From Fibrobacter sp. UBA4223 (GTDB taxonomy: Bacteria; Fibrobacterota; Fibrobacteria; Fibrobacterales; Fibrobacteraceae): a stretch of DNA of 12,114 nt. Of the stretch, positions 1 to 6,392 are shown piece after piece. Both the position numbers and the translations under genes were made by a program. Numbering within the stretch: the first letter of the stretch is position 1; the number at the start of each line of letters is the position of its first letter. The stretch covers positions 20,755-32,868 of the forward strand of contig DFTB01000005.1 in the NCBI GenBank assembly GCA_002382975.1. The letters run 5' to 3'. Under the pieces are notes generated by a model. It was not told the DNA's origin, ran no database searches, and worked only from the letters and a program-made list of their open reading frames with translations.

Positions 1-477
1 GGAGAGGAGGTCGCGGACTTCCATTTCCACGAGGTCCAGGAGTTCGGGGTCGTCCACCATGTCGACCTTGTTCATGAACACCACGATCTTCGGCACGCCC
101 ACCTGGTGGGCGAGCAGGATGTGTTCACGGGTCTGCGGCATGGGGCCGTCGGTAGCGGCAACGACGAGGATAGCGCCGTCCATCTGGGCAGCACCGGTCA
201 CCATGTTCTTCACGTAGTCGGCGTGCCCCGGGCAGTCGACGTGAGCGTAGTGACGGTTTGCAGTGGTGTATTCCACGTGGGAGGTGTTGATCGTGATGCC
301 GCGGGCCTTCTCTTCGGGGGCGTTGTCGATTTCGTCGAAACGCTTGGCGGCGGCGAGACCGCGGGCTGCGAGGGTCGTGCAGATTGCGGCGGTCAGGGTG
401 GTCTTGCCGTGGTCAACGTGGCCGATGGTGCCGATGTTGCAGTGCGGCTTGCTTCTATCAAAATGTTCTTTTGCCAT
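1..477 (-). CDS. tuf: Elongation factor Tu, N-terminal part (cut by window edge)
   Basis: EF-Tu is the GTPase that brings aminoacyl-tRNA to the ribosomal A site. The 159 visible codons cover most of the G domain. G1 is GHVDHGKT at residues 19-26, the switch I region has RGIT near 59-62, G3 is DCPG at 81-84, and G4 is NKVD at 136-139. The start is the ATG at 475-477 (protein begins MAKEHF); a purine-rich AAGAAGAGGAA lies just before it. The reading frame is open to base 1, so the rest of the gene, domains 2 and 3, lies outside the window. A promoter candidate sits about 110 bases upstream. In many bacteria tuf is followed by tRNA-Trp, secE and nusG, which would lie off the left edge; this cannot be checked here. 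Identity is certain; whether the genome has one or two tuf copies is unknown. Confidence 0.97.
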   Translation of the reverse strand, partial: MAKEHFDRSKPHCNIGTIGHVDHGKTTLTAAICTTLAARGLAAAKRFDEIDNAPEEKARGITINTSHVEYTTANRHYAHVDCPGHADYVKNMVTGAAQMDGAILVVAATDGPMPQTREHILLAHQVGVPKIVVFMNKVDMVDDPELLDLVEMEVRDLLS

Positions 478-586
478 TTTATTCCTCTTCTTCAGCAGAA
501 GGTTTATCGCTTCAAGTCAAGAAGCCTCAAGGACTTCCGTTACTTCGGAGAGCATAGGAAGCGGTACTCGCCGAAATTGAGCCACA

Positions 587-614
587 AATTTAGTAAATCA
601 AGAAATAATTGCAA
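587..614 (-). promoter_or_regulatory. Candidate sigma-70-type promoter for tuf
   Basis: On the minus strand, TTGCAA (609-614) and TAAATT (587-592) are separated by 16 bases. Each matches the consensus at 4 of 6 positions. The region is strongly A/T-rich, and the predicted transcript start near 580 would give a leader of about 100 bases before the tuf ATG. The match is moderate and the assignment is inferred from position. Confidence 0.35.
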
Positions 615-806
615 GCATTTTTCTTTGATTTTTTGCAAAAACGGGGAATTTTGGGGTTCGAGCCCCTCGGTCCTTTCTGTAATGGGCGTCAATATTATTC
701 ACAAAGGGGTAGTAAGCGAAAAATGGCGAATTTAATAAGAAAAAGGCACATTTTGCATTATCCCTGCCCGAATCCAACAACTTATCAACATATATTAAAC
801 TGATGG

Positions 807-885
807 TTGTAAAAAAGGCAGCAAATGTGAATTGAATACGAAAAATTTGTAAAAAGATTTTTACAAAGTGAAAATTTTACAAAGT
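807..885. promoter_or_regulatory. Operator-like palindrome and half-site cluster upstream of GH45
   Basis: A perfect inverted repeat has arms TTTGTAAAAA (846-855) and TTTTTACAAA (858-867) around a 2-base centre. TTTTACAAAGT occurs at 859-869 and again at 875-885, a 16-base repeat distance. A further half-site, TTGTAAAAAA, lies at 807-816. This ends about 110 bases before the GH45 start codon. A dimeric regulator binding such sites would fit, but no regulator is identified. A hairpin in the leader RNA is the alternative; the lack of G/C pairs makes that less attractive. Confidence 0.45.
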
Positions 886-993
886 TTACATTTGAACTTG
901 CATAAAAAACTTTTTTCATTCCCTGGTATTCAAAACAATCACCTACATAACTATCTTGTTGTCAGGGATGGGGAAACCTAAAGGAAGTGTTTT

Positions 994-2490
994 ATGCGTA
1001 CTGCTTTTTTGAGCGGACTCATTTTAATTTCTGGTCTTGCACTCTTGGGAGGGTGCAGCAGCGACTCCCCCACACCCGTCACGAGTTGCGATGACACCTG
1101 TGCTGAAAACCAAGAAATCGCCGAATTCGTGGTGACCAATAACTGTTACTGGCTGCCCAGCGACCAGAACATCCTTAATCAGAATTACCTCATTTACATT
1201 GACGGCAAGGTTACCGACACCAAGGGAAATGAGATTGGGACCTTTGACAGCGCCACAGGGACCATGACCCTAAATGACGGAACCACTGTCGAAAATATTG
1301 ACCTGAGCACCTTGACCGAACTCACTCCCGAAAAGGTGGAACAGGCCAAGGAAGAAGTGCAGAGCGCCACTTCTACCCAGAGTTCCCCTTCTTCTGAAGG
1401 AAGCTCCGCCGGAGGGAACGGCACCCCGGCCAGCAGCGGAACCGGAACAAGCGCCAGTACAGAAGAGTCCAGCAGCTCGGTATTCGTGAACACATCCCCG
1501 TTGAGCAAGATGAGCTTGGAAGGCTACCCTGTTGCCTCCTACAAGACAATTCTCGGCAACGGGACCAAAGGCTGGAACACACGTTATTGGGACGCCTGCA
1601 AACCCCATTGCGCCTGGATTAGCAACGGAGCCGAAGGCAAGACCGACACCACAACGCAGGAGTCCTATGAAAAAGGACTCACCACAGCGCGTAACTGCAA
1701 CATCCACGACATAGAAGTTCCGACATTCACGCTGGGCCATGCAGTTCAACAGTACTGGATGGGTTTTGAAGGAACGACCAGCGCTTGCGAAATTGGAAAG
1801 GGAGGAGTCTTTACCTGCACGGATATGGCGCCAATCGCCGTGAACGACACCCTGTCCTACGCCTACGTGGCAGGCCCTTCGAACTCCGTTTGCGGTAAAT
1901 GCTACCACTTGCAATACGACGGTCACTTCAAGGATGAAGACGGCAACAACGCTCCTAAGCCGACCCATAAAGCCCTCCAGGGCAAGCACATCATTGTCAT
2001 GTCATCCAACATCGGACACGATGTGAAGGAAGGACAATTTGACCTGATGGTGCCAGGTGGCGGCGTAGGTATTTTTGATGCACTCTCTACACAGGTTAAC
2101 AAGGGCGGTGATTTCAACTGGGGAGCCCAATATGGCGGATTCCTCACATATTGCCAAGACAATTCCAGATGTGGATATGACGGCTCCTTGAAATGCTACC
2201 AGGACTGCATCCATGAGCGATGCGATGCCGCCTTTAAGGATTCAGGATTCGATAACCTTTATCGTGGATGTAATTGGTTTGCCGACTGGTACATGGCGGC
2301 AGACAACCCGACCTACCAATGGGAAGAAGTGGAATGCCCGCAGTATCTGTTAGACCATTACTTGACGACCATAAACAAAGAAAAATCTAACCGTTATCGT
2401 TGGCACGACGACTGGTCTACCTATAATGGCGAAGAACTGGAAACGCAAGAATGCCTGACTGAAAAGTACCCGCAGGGTTGCGGGCCGTGA
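994..2490 (+). CDS. GH45 endoglucanase, predicted surface lipoprotein
   Basis: Glycoside hydrolase family 45 enzymes cut internal beta-1,4-glucosidic bonds in cellulose with inversion. The family signature TRYWDACKPHCAW lies at residues 197-208 and supplies one catalytic acid, Asp200. The second, Asp350, sits in QFDLMVPGGGVGIFD (348-362). Further family blocks are AVNDTLSYA, CGKCYHL, GAQYGG and CNWFADWYMAADNPT, so the catalytic domain spans roughly 194-448. The N-terminus has a hydrophobic signal with lipobox LLGG before Cys21, predicting lipid anchoring. Residues about 30-115 form a small unknown module with Cys31, Cys36 and Cys51. A Ser/Gly/Thr-rich linker covers about 122-165. The many cysteines suggest disulfides, as in fungal GH45 enzymes. 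The ATG at 994 follows AAGGAAG at 981-987. The gene is monocistronic, with a palindrome cluster upstream and a strong terminator downstream. GH45 is commonest in eukaryotes and uncommon in bacteria, but is known in Fibrobacter. Confidence 0.93.
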   Translation: MRTAFLSGLILISGLALLGGCSSDSPTPVTSCDDTCAENQEIAEFVVTNNCYWLPSDQNILNQNYLIYIDGKVTDTKGNEIGTFDSATGTMTLNDGTTVENIDLSTLTELTPEKVEQAKEEVQSATSTQSSPSSEGSSAGGNGTPASSGTGTSASTEESSSSVFVNTSPLSKMSLEGYPVASYKTILGNGTKGWNTRYWDACKPHCAWISNGAEGKTDTTTQESYEKGLTTARNCNIHDIEVPTFTLGHAVQQYWMGFEGTTSACEIGKGGVFTCTDMAPIAVNDTLSYAYVAGPSNSVCGKCYHLQYDGHFKDEDGNNAPKPTHKALQGKHIIVMSSNIGHDVKEGQFDLMVPGGGVGIFDALSTQVNKGGDFNWGAQYGGFLTYCQDNSRCGYDGSLKCYQDCIHERCDAAFKDSGFDNLYRGCNWFADWYMAADNPTYQWEEVECPQYLLDHYLTTINKEKSNRYRWHDDWSTYNGEELETQECLTEKYPQGCGP

Positions 2491-2513
2491 TAGATTCAGT
2501 TAGCATTCATATC

Positions 2514-2539
2514 AAAGCCCCGTAAAAACGGGGCTTTTT
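2514..2539 (+). terminator. Rho-independent terminator after GH45, probably bidirectional
   Basis: The stem arms AAAGCCCCGT (2514-2523) and ACGGGGCTTT (2528-2537) enclose a 4-base AAAA loop, and the T-run reaches 2539. It lies 24 bases after the GH45 stop and 23 bases beyond the convergent murJ stop. The A-tract on the left side gives a short T-run for minus-strand transcripts, so it could stop both. Confidence 0.93.
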
Positions 2540-2561
2540 GCTTACACCAAGTAGAATTTCC

Positions 2562-4151
2562 TTAAGCTAAATGCAACTTGCGGAGCACCTTGCCAAGGAG
2601 TTCGTTCAGAATATCCTTGGCGTCCTTGCTGCCGAGATACCGCTGGATAATGAGCGTGAGCACGAACAGCAAGATTCCTGCAGCACAGCTGTAGGCCACG
2701 AGAACGATAAGGTTTGCGCTACGGACAAAACTGCCGGAAACATGGTCCAAACCAACCGCCACCCCAATCATGATGGCAAAGGTAAACAACGCCCGAAGCA
2801 TATTCATGAGGGCCGCCCCCATGCCGTCGGTGCCGTTCTTTTTCGCCCACATCAAGATCATGGCGAGCACCTGGAGTATAGCGCCTGTCGCGCCGATAAT
2901 GGGAACGCTCCTGATGCCAAGCCCCAACTCGGGAGCGCCCAGCACGATGTAGGCGGGAATGGTAGCGGCAAAGATGCCCGTATTGAGGAGCGTGGGCACC
3001 CACATGCGTTCGCAGGCATAGAAACTGCGGACCAGCACCGCCTGGAGGCATAGCCCGAGGCTCACGGGCAAGTACCAGCGGAGGATTTCGGCAATGGCTT
3101 CGGTAGTTTCGCGATGGAAAGCGCCACGTTCAAAGAGGATACGCACCGCAGGGAAACTGAGGGCCCACACGGCGACCACCGCCGGGATCAAGATGCAAAA
3201 CATGCGGGAAAGGCTTTTCCAGATTTTCCGGTTCAGGCTCGCGATGTCGCCCTCCTTTACAAGGCGGGCCATGTCGGGGTAGCTGGTGACGCTGACGGAA
3301 AAACCGAAGACGGCCACCAGCGTGTACATGACACGGTAGGCATAGTTGAGGCTGGAAATACCTTCGGGGCCGAAATTCGCGCCGAAGCTACGGATGATAA
3401 ATTCCAGGCCGAACATGGAACCTACGCCAAGGGACATGGGGAGCATCATCTTGAAATAGCGCACGATGTCCGGGTGAGTAGGCTGAACGATAAACTCGTA
3501 ATGCACTCCGCCAATCCGGGCTCCGAATATCTGCAGTGCAAAGAAACCGATAAAGGCACCTACCGGCACGCCCCAGGCAAACCCCTCCAGGCCGAAATCC
3601 GTACCGGTGTACTTACTGAGCGCGATTCCAACAGCACCGCCACCCACAATGGCCACGTTGTAAATTAATCCCGTGAGGGAGGGCACCAGGAACTGCTTGC
3701 GGGTATGCTGCACCGCCACCAGGATGCTCCCCACGAAAATGAAAATCTGGCCAGGCAAGATGATACGACCGTAGTAGGTAGCGCGTTCAATAAGTTCCGG
3801 CGTAGCGCCATCCACGGTCAACAGCTGCAAAAGTTCCTTCATCCAGATGAAGGCGGGCACCACGAGAATCAAAAGCGCCATACCGAAGGTGTTCAGCACG
3901 TTGCTGAAAAATTTCCAGCCTCCCCTCTCGTCGCCAGCCACCTTGTAGCCCGTAAAAATCGGGATAAAGATAATGGACAGGAATCCGGTACTTACCACAT
4001 GGTTCAAGATATCCGGAACCATGAAAGCCAGGTCCAGGGCGTTCTTCTCTAGGGACACACCCGCCGCATGGGCCAGGAGCATCTCGCGGAAAATCCCGAG
4101 GACACGGCTCAGGAGCATGGATACGGCAACGATGATGGCGGCTTTGTTCAT
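2562..4151 (-). CDS. murJ: Lipid II flippase MurJ (MviN family)
   Basis: MurJ moves the peptidoglycan precursor lipid II from the inner to the outer face of the cytoplasmic membrane. The 529-residue protein is a polytopic membrane protein of the MOP superfamily with the length and about 14 hydrophobic segments expected. The N-terminal motif SRVLGIFRE (residues 15-23) matches the conserved SRVLGFxRD block, with Arg16 and Arg22 at the positions of E. coli Arg18 and Arg24, which are essential there. The protein starts MNKAAIIVAVS, the usual form for this family, which supports the ATG at 4149-4151. No Shine-Dalgarno sequence precedes it. Instead a heptanucleotide array touches the start codon, so the leader RNA is C-rich there. 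It is the last gene of a same-strand run, 204 bases after the acyltransferase, and converges on GH45. Identity is firm; how translation begins is unclear. Confidence 0.95.
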   Translation of the reverse strand: MNKAAIIVAVSMLLSRVLGIFREMLLAHAAGVSLEKNALDLAFMVPDILNHVVSTGFLSIIFIPIFTGYKVAGDERGGWKFFSNVLNTFGMALLILVVPAFIWMKELLQLLTVDGATPELIERATYYGRIILPGQIFIFVGSILVAVQHTRKQFLVPSLTGLIYNVAIVGGGAVGIALSKYTGTDFGLEGFAWGVPVGAFIGFFALQIFGARIGGVHYEFIVQPTHPDIVRYFKMMLPMSLGVGSMFGLEFIIRSFGANFGPEGISSLNYAYRVMYTLVAVFGFSVSVTSYPDMARLVKEGDIASLNRKIWKSLSRMFCILIPAVVAVWALSFPAVRILFERGAFHRETTEAIAEILRWYLPVSLGLCLQAVLVRSFYACERMWVPTLLNTGIFAATIPAYIVLGAPELGLGIRSVPIIGATGAILQVLAMILMWAKKNGTDGMGAALMNMLRALFTFAIMIGVAVGLDHVSGSFVRSANLIVLVAYSCAAGILLFVLTLIIQRYLGSKDAKDILNELLGKVLRKLHLA

Positions 4152-4249
4152 GGGATAGGGGTTAGGGGATAGGGGATAGGATCTAGGATTTAGTGGTTAG
4201 TGGTTGGGATCTAGGGAGATGTGAAATGTAGAATGTGGGGTGCGAAGTG
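4152..4249. repeat. Degenerate heptanucleotide tandem array with G-quadruplex potential
   Basis: Fourteen 7-base units run without a gap, each ending in G. The first four are GGGATAG, GGGTTAG, GGGATAG and GGGATAG. GATCTAG and GATTTAG types follow, then a TGAAATG and TAGAATG type. On the plus strand, four G-runs (4152-4154, 4158-4161, 4165-4168 and 4172-4175) are separated by 3-base loops ATA, TTA and ATA, an ideal pattern for an intramolecular G-quadruplex. The array directly abuts the murJ ATG. Tandem heptanucleotide repeats are known in filamentous cyanobacteria; I do not know of a described function for one at this position. Confidence 0.8.
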
Positions 4250-4262
4250 ATTGTTTCAAGAT

Positions 4263-4287
4263 GTCATCCTCGCGCAGGCGAGGATCC
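4263..4287. repeat. REP-like palindromic repeat
   Basis: A perfect 8-bp hairpin, ATCCTCGC (4266-4273) and GCGAGGAT (4278-4285) with loop GCAG, is preceded by GTC and followed by CC. The same ATCCTCGC / GCGAGGAT arms flanked by GGATCC or GATGAC occur at 11268-11316, and related forms at 8312-8354 and 10091-10134, so this is a dispersed intergenic element. It lies in the leader of murJ and could also affect RNA stability. Confidence 0.7.
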
Positions 4288-4305
4288 GCTTGAGATGTGG
4301 GATTT

Positions 4306-4335
4306 GATATAGACAACCATGGGAGGACAAGTTAA
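4306..4335 (-). promoter_or_regulatory. Weak candidate promoter for murJ
   Basis: On the minus strand TTAACT (4330-4335) and TATATC (4306-4311) are 18 bases apart, each with 4 of 6 consensus matches. If used, it would make murJ partly independent of the acyltransferase and give a leader of about 150 bases containing the REP-like hairpin and the heptanucleotide array. The sequence match alone is not decisive. Confidence 0.25.
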
Positions 4336-4355
4336 GAGACTGTTTCAACATTTTC

Positions 4356-5288
4356 TCATAAATTAGAAAGATGGGAAGGCGTCAGGGCTGCGCAACTGTA
4401 AATTTCTGGCGTTGTGCTGTAGAATCGGCGGTGGGTAAAGCTATACCACAGGGCGGGTTCTTTTGCAATGCGGGATTCTAGCCAGCGGTTGAAGGCCCCG
4501 ATGACGGTCTCCCCCTCCCCTACCCGCAGCTTTTCGGCATGAAAGCGTTTTGTCCTTAAGTCAGGTTCTTCAATCCAGCAGATATAAAGCGGAGTTTCGG
4601 GACGATGTTTCAGCAGAAAATCCGGCAGGGGATTCATGTGGGCGGGAGCTCCTAAAAATGTGCCGGACTGGGCGCTGGGAATGCGGCAGTCCTGGTCAGC
4701 CAACAGGCAGAAAAGCCGCCCGTCTTGCAGCAGACGCAAAAACTCCCTGGGGGACTTGGCATTCACGGAATAGGTCTTGCCGCCTACGGCGCGAATACGA
4801 TTTTCTAGAATATTGTTAAGCCAGCCGGGTTTCACGGGAATATAACTTGCCGCAAGGGGGATGCCGAGGCTGCAAAGCCAAGGGCCCATGGCCTCATAGT
4901 TCCCGTAATGGGCCGTCAAGAAAACGCCTCCCTTGCGCATTTCTTGAAGTACGGTTTCGGAATCGGGGGCGATTTCGAAACGGATACCGCCAAGGCTGTA
5001 CGGGTAAGCGAGCAACTCACGAGGAAGCCTCTTGAACAGGGGAAAACAGAAAAGCAACTCCCCTGCGTGCCGGGCCAAATTGCACAACAGCCGTTCGTAA
5101 AAGAGCGGGAACTTAGTCCGAGCCATTGCAGGATTCCACGAACAAGCCACCTTGTAGTTCGCACAGACCGTGGAGCGTTTCCAGTTCAACAGGAGCAAGG
5201 CCCCGAAAAGAACGTAAGAAAAAAGCCGCGCAAGAAAGGTATAGACCATGGTACGATAAATATAGCCCTTTAAGGTTTTTTGATGCAC
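4356..5288 (-). CDS. LpxL/HtrB-family lysophospholipid acyltransferase
   Basis: Proteins of this family transfer a fatty acyl chain to lipid A precursors or related lipids at the inner face of the cytoplasmic membrane. The HX4E catalytic motif is HYGNYE (His127-Glu132). It is followed by a LLADQD block (195-200), GTFLGAPAHM (209-218) and a C-terminal WYSFTHRRF block (281-289) resembling the family's WxWxHRR region. A hydrophobic segment lies at about 15-35. The length of 310 is typical. The listed start is a GTG that overlaps the end of the FISUMP gene by 19 bases. An ATG at 5247-5249 (residue 14) would leave a 20-base gap instead. Neither has a good ribosome site, so the start is uncertain. 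The tight junction suggests co-transcription with the FISUMP gene. Whether the acceptor is lipid A or another lipid cannot be read from the sequence. Confidence 0.85.
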   Translation of the reverse strand: MHQKTLKGYIYRTMVYTFLARLFSYVLFGALLLLNWKRSTVCANYKVACSWNPAMARTKFPLFYERLLCNLARHAGELLFCFPLFKRLPRELLAYPYSLGGIRFEIAPDSETVLQEMRKGGVFLTAHYGNYEAMGPWLCSLGIPLAASYIPVKPGWLNNILENRIRAVGGKTYSVNAKSPREFLRLLQDGRLFCLLADQDCRIPSAQSGTFLGAPAHMNPLPDFLLKHRPETPLYICWIEEPDLRTKRFHAEKLRVGEGETVIGAFNRWLESRIAKEPALWYSFTHRRFYSTTPEIYSCAALTPSHLSNL

Positions 5289-5863
5289 CGAACAGAGCGG
5301 AAATCACCCTTGCCAAAAGCGTTCAGGCCTGCAGCCTTGCTGGAGAAATCCAGGAACAGGTAGTAGGCAAGTCCGTCCAAGGTTTCGGTGGCGCTCCAGA
5401 AATAGGCGTAACCGCCGATACCGTCGTAAGCGCCGCCCTCGCCTTCATAAACGGCGCCACGATAGCCGGCAGGGATGGCCTTGAAACCGAACGCGTCGGA
5501 GCCGTTCCCCTTCTTGAACCAACCGTCGGTGGCTTTGAGAGCATCGCCCGCTTGAGACGGACCGCCCGCCTGCTCCACAAGCTTTGCAAAGTCCAGGCTG
5601 TCGGGAAGTAGCCAACCCTCGGGGCAGACATTTTGCGCAACTTCCCAGGTGTAAAGCCGGCCATATTTTTCGCAATTGCGGCTGTCACCCTCTGGGCAGG
5701 TGCTGCCGTCGGTTTCGTAATTCAGGTTTTGAGCAAACCAGGTCACATTACCGATTTGCACAATTTTATACGCCTGGCCGTCACGGGGGTCGGTAAAAGA
5801 CTGACCGCAAGCCATGAAAGAAAGAGCTGCGAGAAGAAGAGCGAAAAACAGGGCGAAACGCAT
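5270..5863 (-). CDS. FISUMP-domain protein, probable exported lipoprotein
   Basis: The protein carries the Fibrobacter succinogenes major paralogous domain, a family greatly expanded in Fibrobacter and of unknown function. Diagnostic stretches are DGQAYKIVQIGNVTWFAQNL near residues 28-47, CPEGWLLPDSLDF (80-92), the GDALKAT and GSDAFGFKAIPAGYRG region (106-136), YFWSAT (154-159) and the terminal RSVRCI (189-194). With the ATG at 5861-5863 the protein is 197 residues and begins with a hydrophobic signal ending in SFMAC at Cys19. This is lipobox-like, but Phe at -3 is unusual, so lipidation is uncertain. A TTG nine codons upstream would extend the protein into the preceding gene; I prefer the ATG because it puts the signal peptide at the N-terminus and leaves a 5-base gap. 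It overlaps or nearly touches the acyltransferase downstream, so the three small genes look like one transcript. Confidence 0.85.
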   Translation of the reverse strand: MRFALFFALLLAALSFMACGQSFTDPRDGQAYKIVQIGNVTWFAQNLNYETDGSTCPEGDSRNCEKYGRLYTWEVAQNVCPEGWLLPDSLDFAKLVEQAGGPSQAGDALKATDGWFKKGNGSDAFGFKAIPAGYRGAVYEGEGGAYDGIGGYAYFWSATETLDGLAYYLFLDFSSKAAGLNAFGKGDFRSVRCIKKP

Positions 5864-5868
5864 GGCGT

Positions 5869-6147
5869 TTAAATGTTGTTTGATTTCCAACGCTTGAGAG
5901 TCGGGAAGTACTTGCGAAGTTCTGCCTCGTATTCTTCGCGGGAGAGGCTCTTGCCCGTGTTCTTGTTGAACTCGTCCACGAACTTGGAGCAGAATTCAAT
6001 CATCTCGTCCATGGTGCAGTTACTGGTGAACGCTCCGTCTTTGTAACAATAGACGCAGTATTCTTCGTTCTTGCTACCGTCGGCGTTGGTTCCCAAGACT
6101 TCCGATGTGAGCGGCATCCCGCAGCTCTGGCAGAATTTCATTTCCAT
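5869..6147 (-). CDS. Small zinc-ribbon protein (putative zinc-ribbon domain family)
   Basis: This 92-residue protein has two CxxC knuckles: CQSCGMPL (6-13) and YCVYCYKDG (30-38). Together they form the arrangement of the putative zinc-ribbon family often annotated as Zn_ribbon_2. The second half (about 45-88) is acidic and amphipathic, with MDEMIEFCSKFVDEFNK and a RKYFPTL stretch, probably helical. The function is unknown; such proteins may bind zinc and act as small regulators or adaptors. The ATG at 6145-6147 follows AAGGAGAA at 6152-6159, the strongest ribosome site in this part of the window. It is probably the first gene of the run through FISUMP and acyltransferase. A TTGACA box lies upstream on the minus strand at 6195-6200, but I found no -10 box at a proper distance. 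Confidence 0.85.
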   Translation of the reverse strand: MEMKFCQSCGMPLTSEVLGTNADGSKNEEYCVYCYKDGAFTSNCTMDEMIEFCSKFVDEFNKNTGKSLSREEYEAELRKYFPTLKRWKSNNI

Positions 6148-6218
6148 AAAGTTCTCCTTTTTTCATATACAAATGTCATTATTCTAAAAAGACCTGTCAA
6201 GTCTAGTGTGACAAAGAG

Positions 6219-6239
6219 CCCGGCATGACATATGCCGGG
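6219..6239. repeat. Palindromic hairpin in divergent intergenic region
   Basis: CCCGGCAT (6219-6226) and ATGCCGGG (6232-6239) form a perfect 8-bp stem with a 5-base loop. No T-run follows on either side, so it is a poor terminator. The minus-strand TGTCATGCCGGG resembles the TGTCATCC starts of the REP-like elements elsewhere in the window, so it is probably a member of the same broad class. Confidence 0.6.
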
Positions 6240-6290
6240 ACAGCGATTGCATTAGCAAAATAGCCAAATTTCCAGTTTTTTAACCATTTC

Positions 6291-6328
6291 ATCAAATTTT
6301 TTGATAAAAAACCAAGAAATAATATATT
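6291..6328 (+). promoter_or_regulatory. Promoter of the esterase gene with overlapping palindrome
   Basis: TTGATA (6301-6306, 5 of 6) and TATATT (6323-6328, 5 of 6) are separated by 16 bases, the best promoter match in the window. A perfect palindrome, ATCAAATTTTTTGAT (6291-6305), overlaps the -35 box and could be an operator. The predicted transcript starts near 6335, about 58 bases before the ATG. Confidence 0.6.
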
Positions 6329-6392
6329 GGACAATATGAATTTCGGAAAATATATTAGGGGTATCAAAGAATTAAAAAGAGAGGATAACATC

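Larger units (their letters stand above)
478..993. other. 516-base gene-free region between divergent tuf and GH45 genes
   Basis: No convincing protein gene lies here; the short open frames have no family features and no good ribosome site. The left part (478-615) is the tuf leader and promoter. At 653-673 there is a tRNA T-arm-like sequence in an A/T-rich setting with no matching D or anticodon arms. The right part (800-993) is very A/T-rich and carries the palindromes in front of the GH45 gene. I could not settle on a -35/-10 pair for GH45; CATAAA at 901-906 with TTTACA at 876-881 (19-base spacer) is the best but weak. Confidence 0.6.

Noticed and set aside
600..690. Complete tRNA gene on the plus strand
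   Set aside because: Only a T-arm-like segment is present; no D arm, anticodon arm or acceptor pairing could be found upstream.
598..780. 60-codon minus-strand frame upstream of tuf
   Set aside because: No ribosome site or family feature; it reads through the T-arm-like sequence, a common cause of false small genes.
6178..6200. Promoter for the zinc-ribbon gene using TTGACA at 6195-6200
   Set aside because: The -35 box is perfect, but AATAAT and TAGAAT lie only 8-11 bases away and no good -10 box occurs at 16-18 bases.
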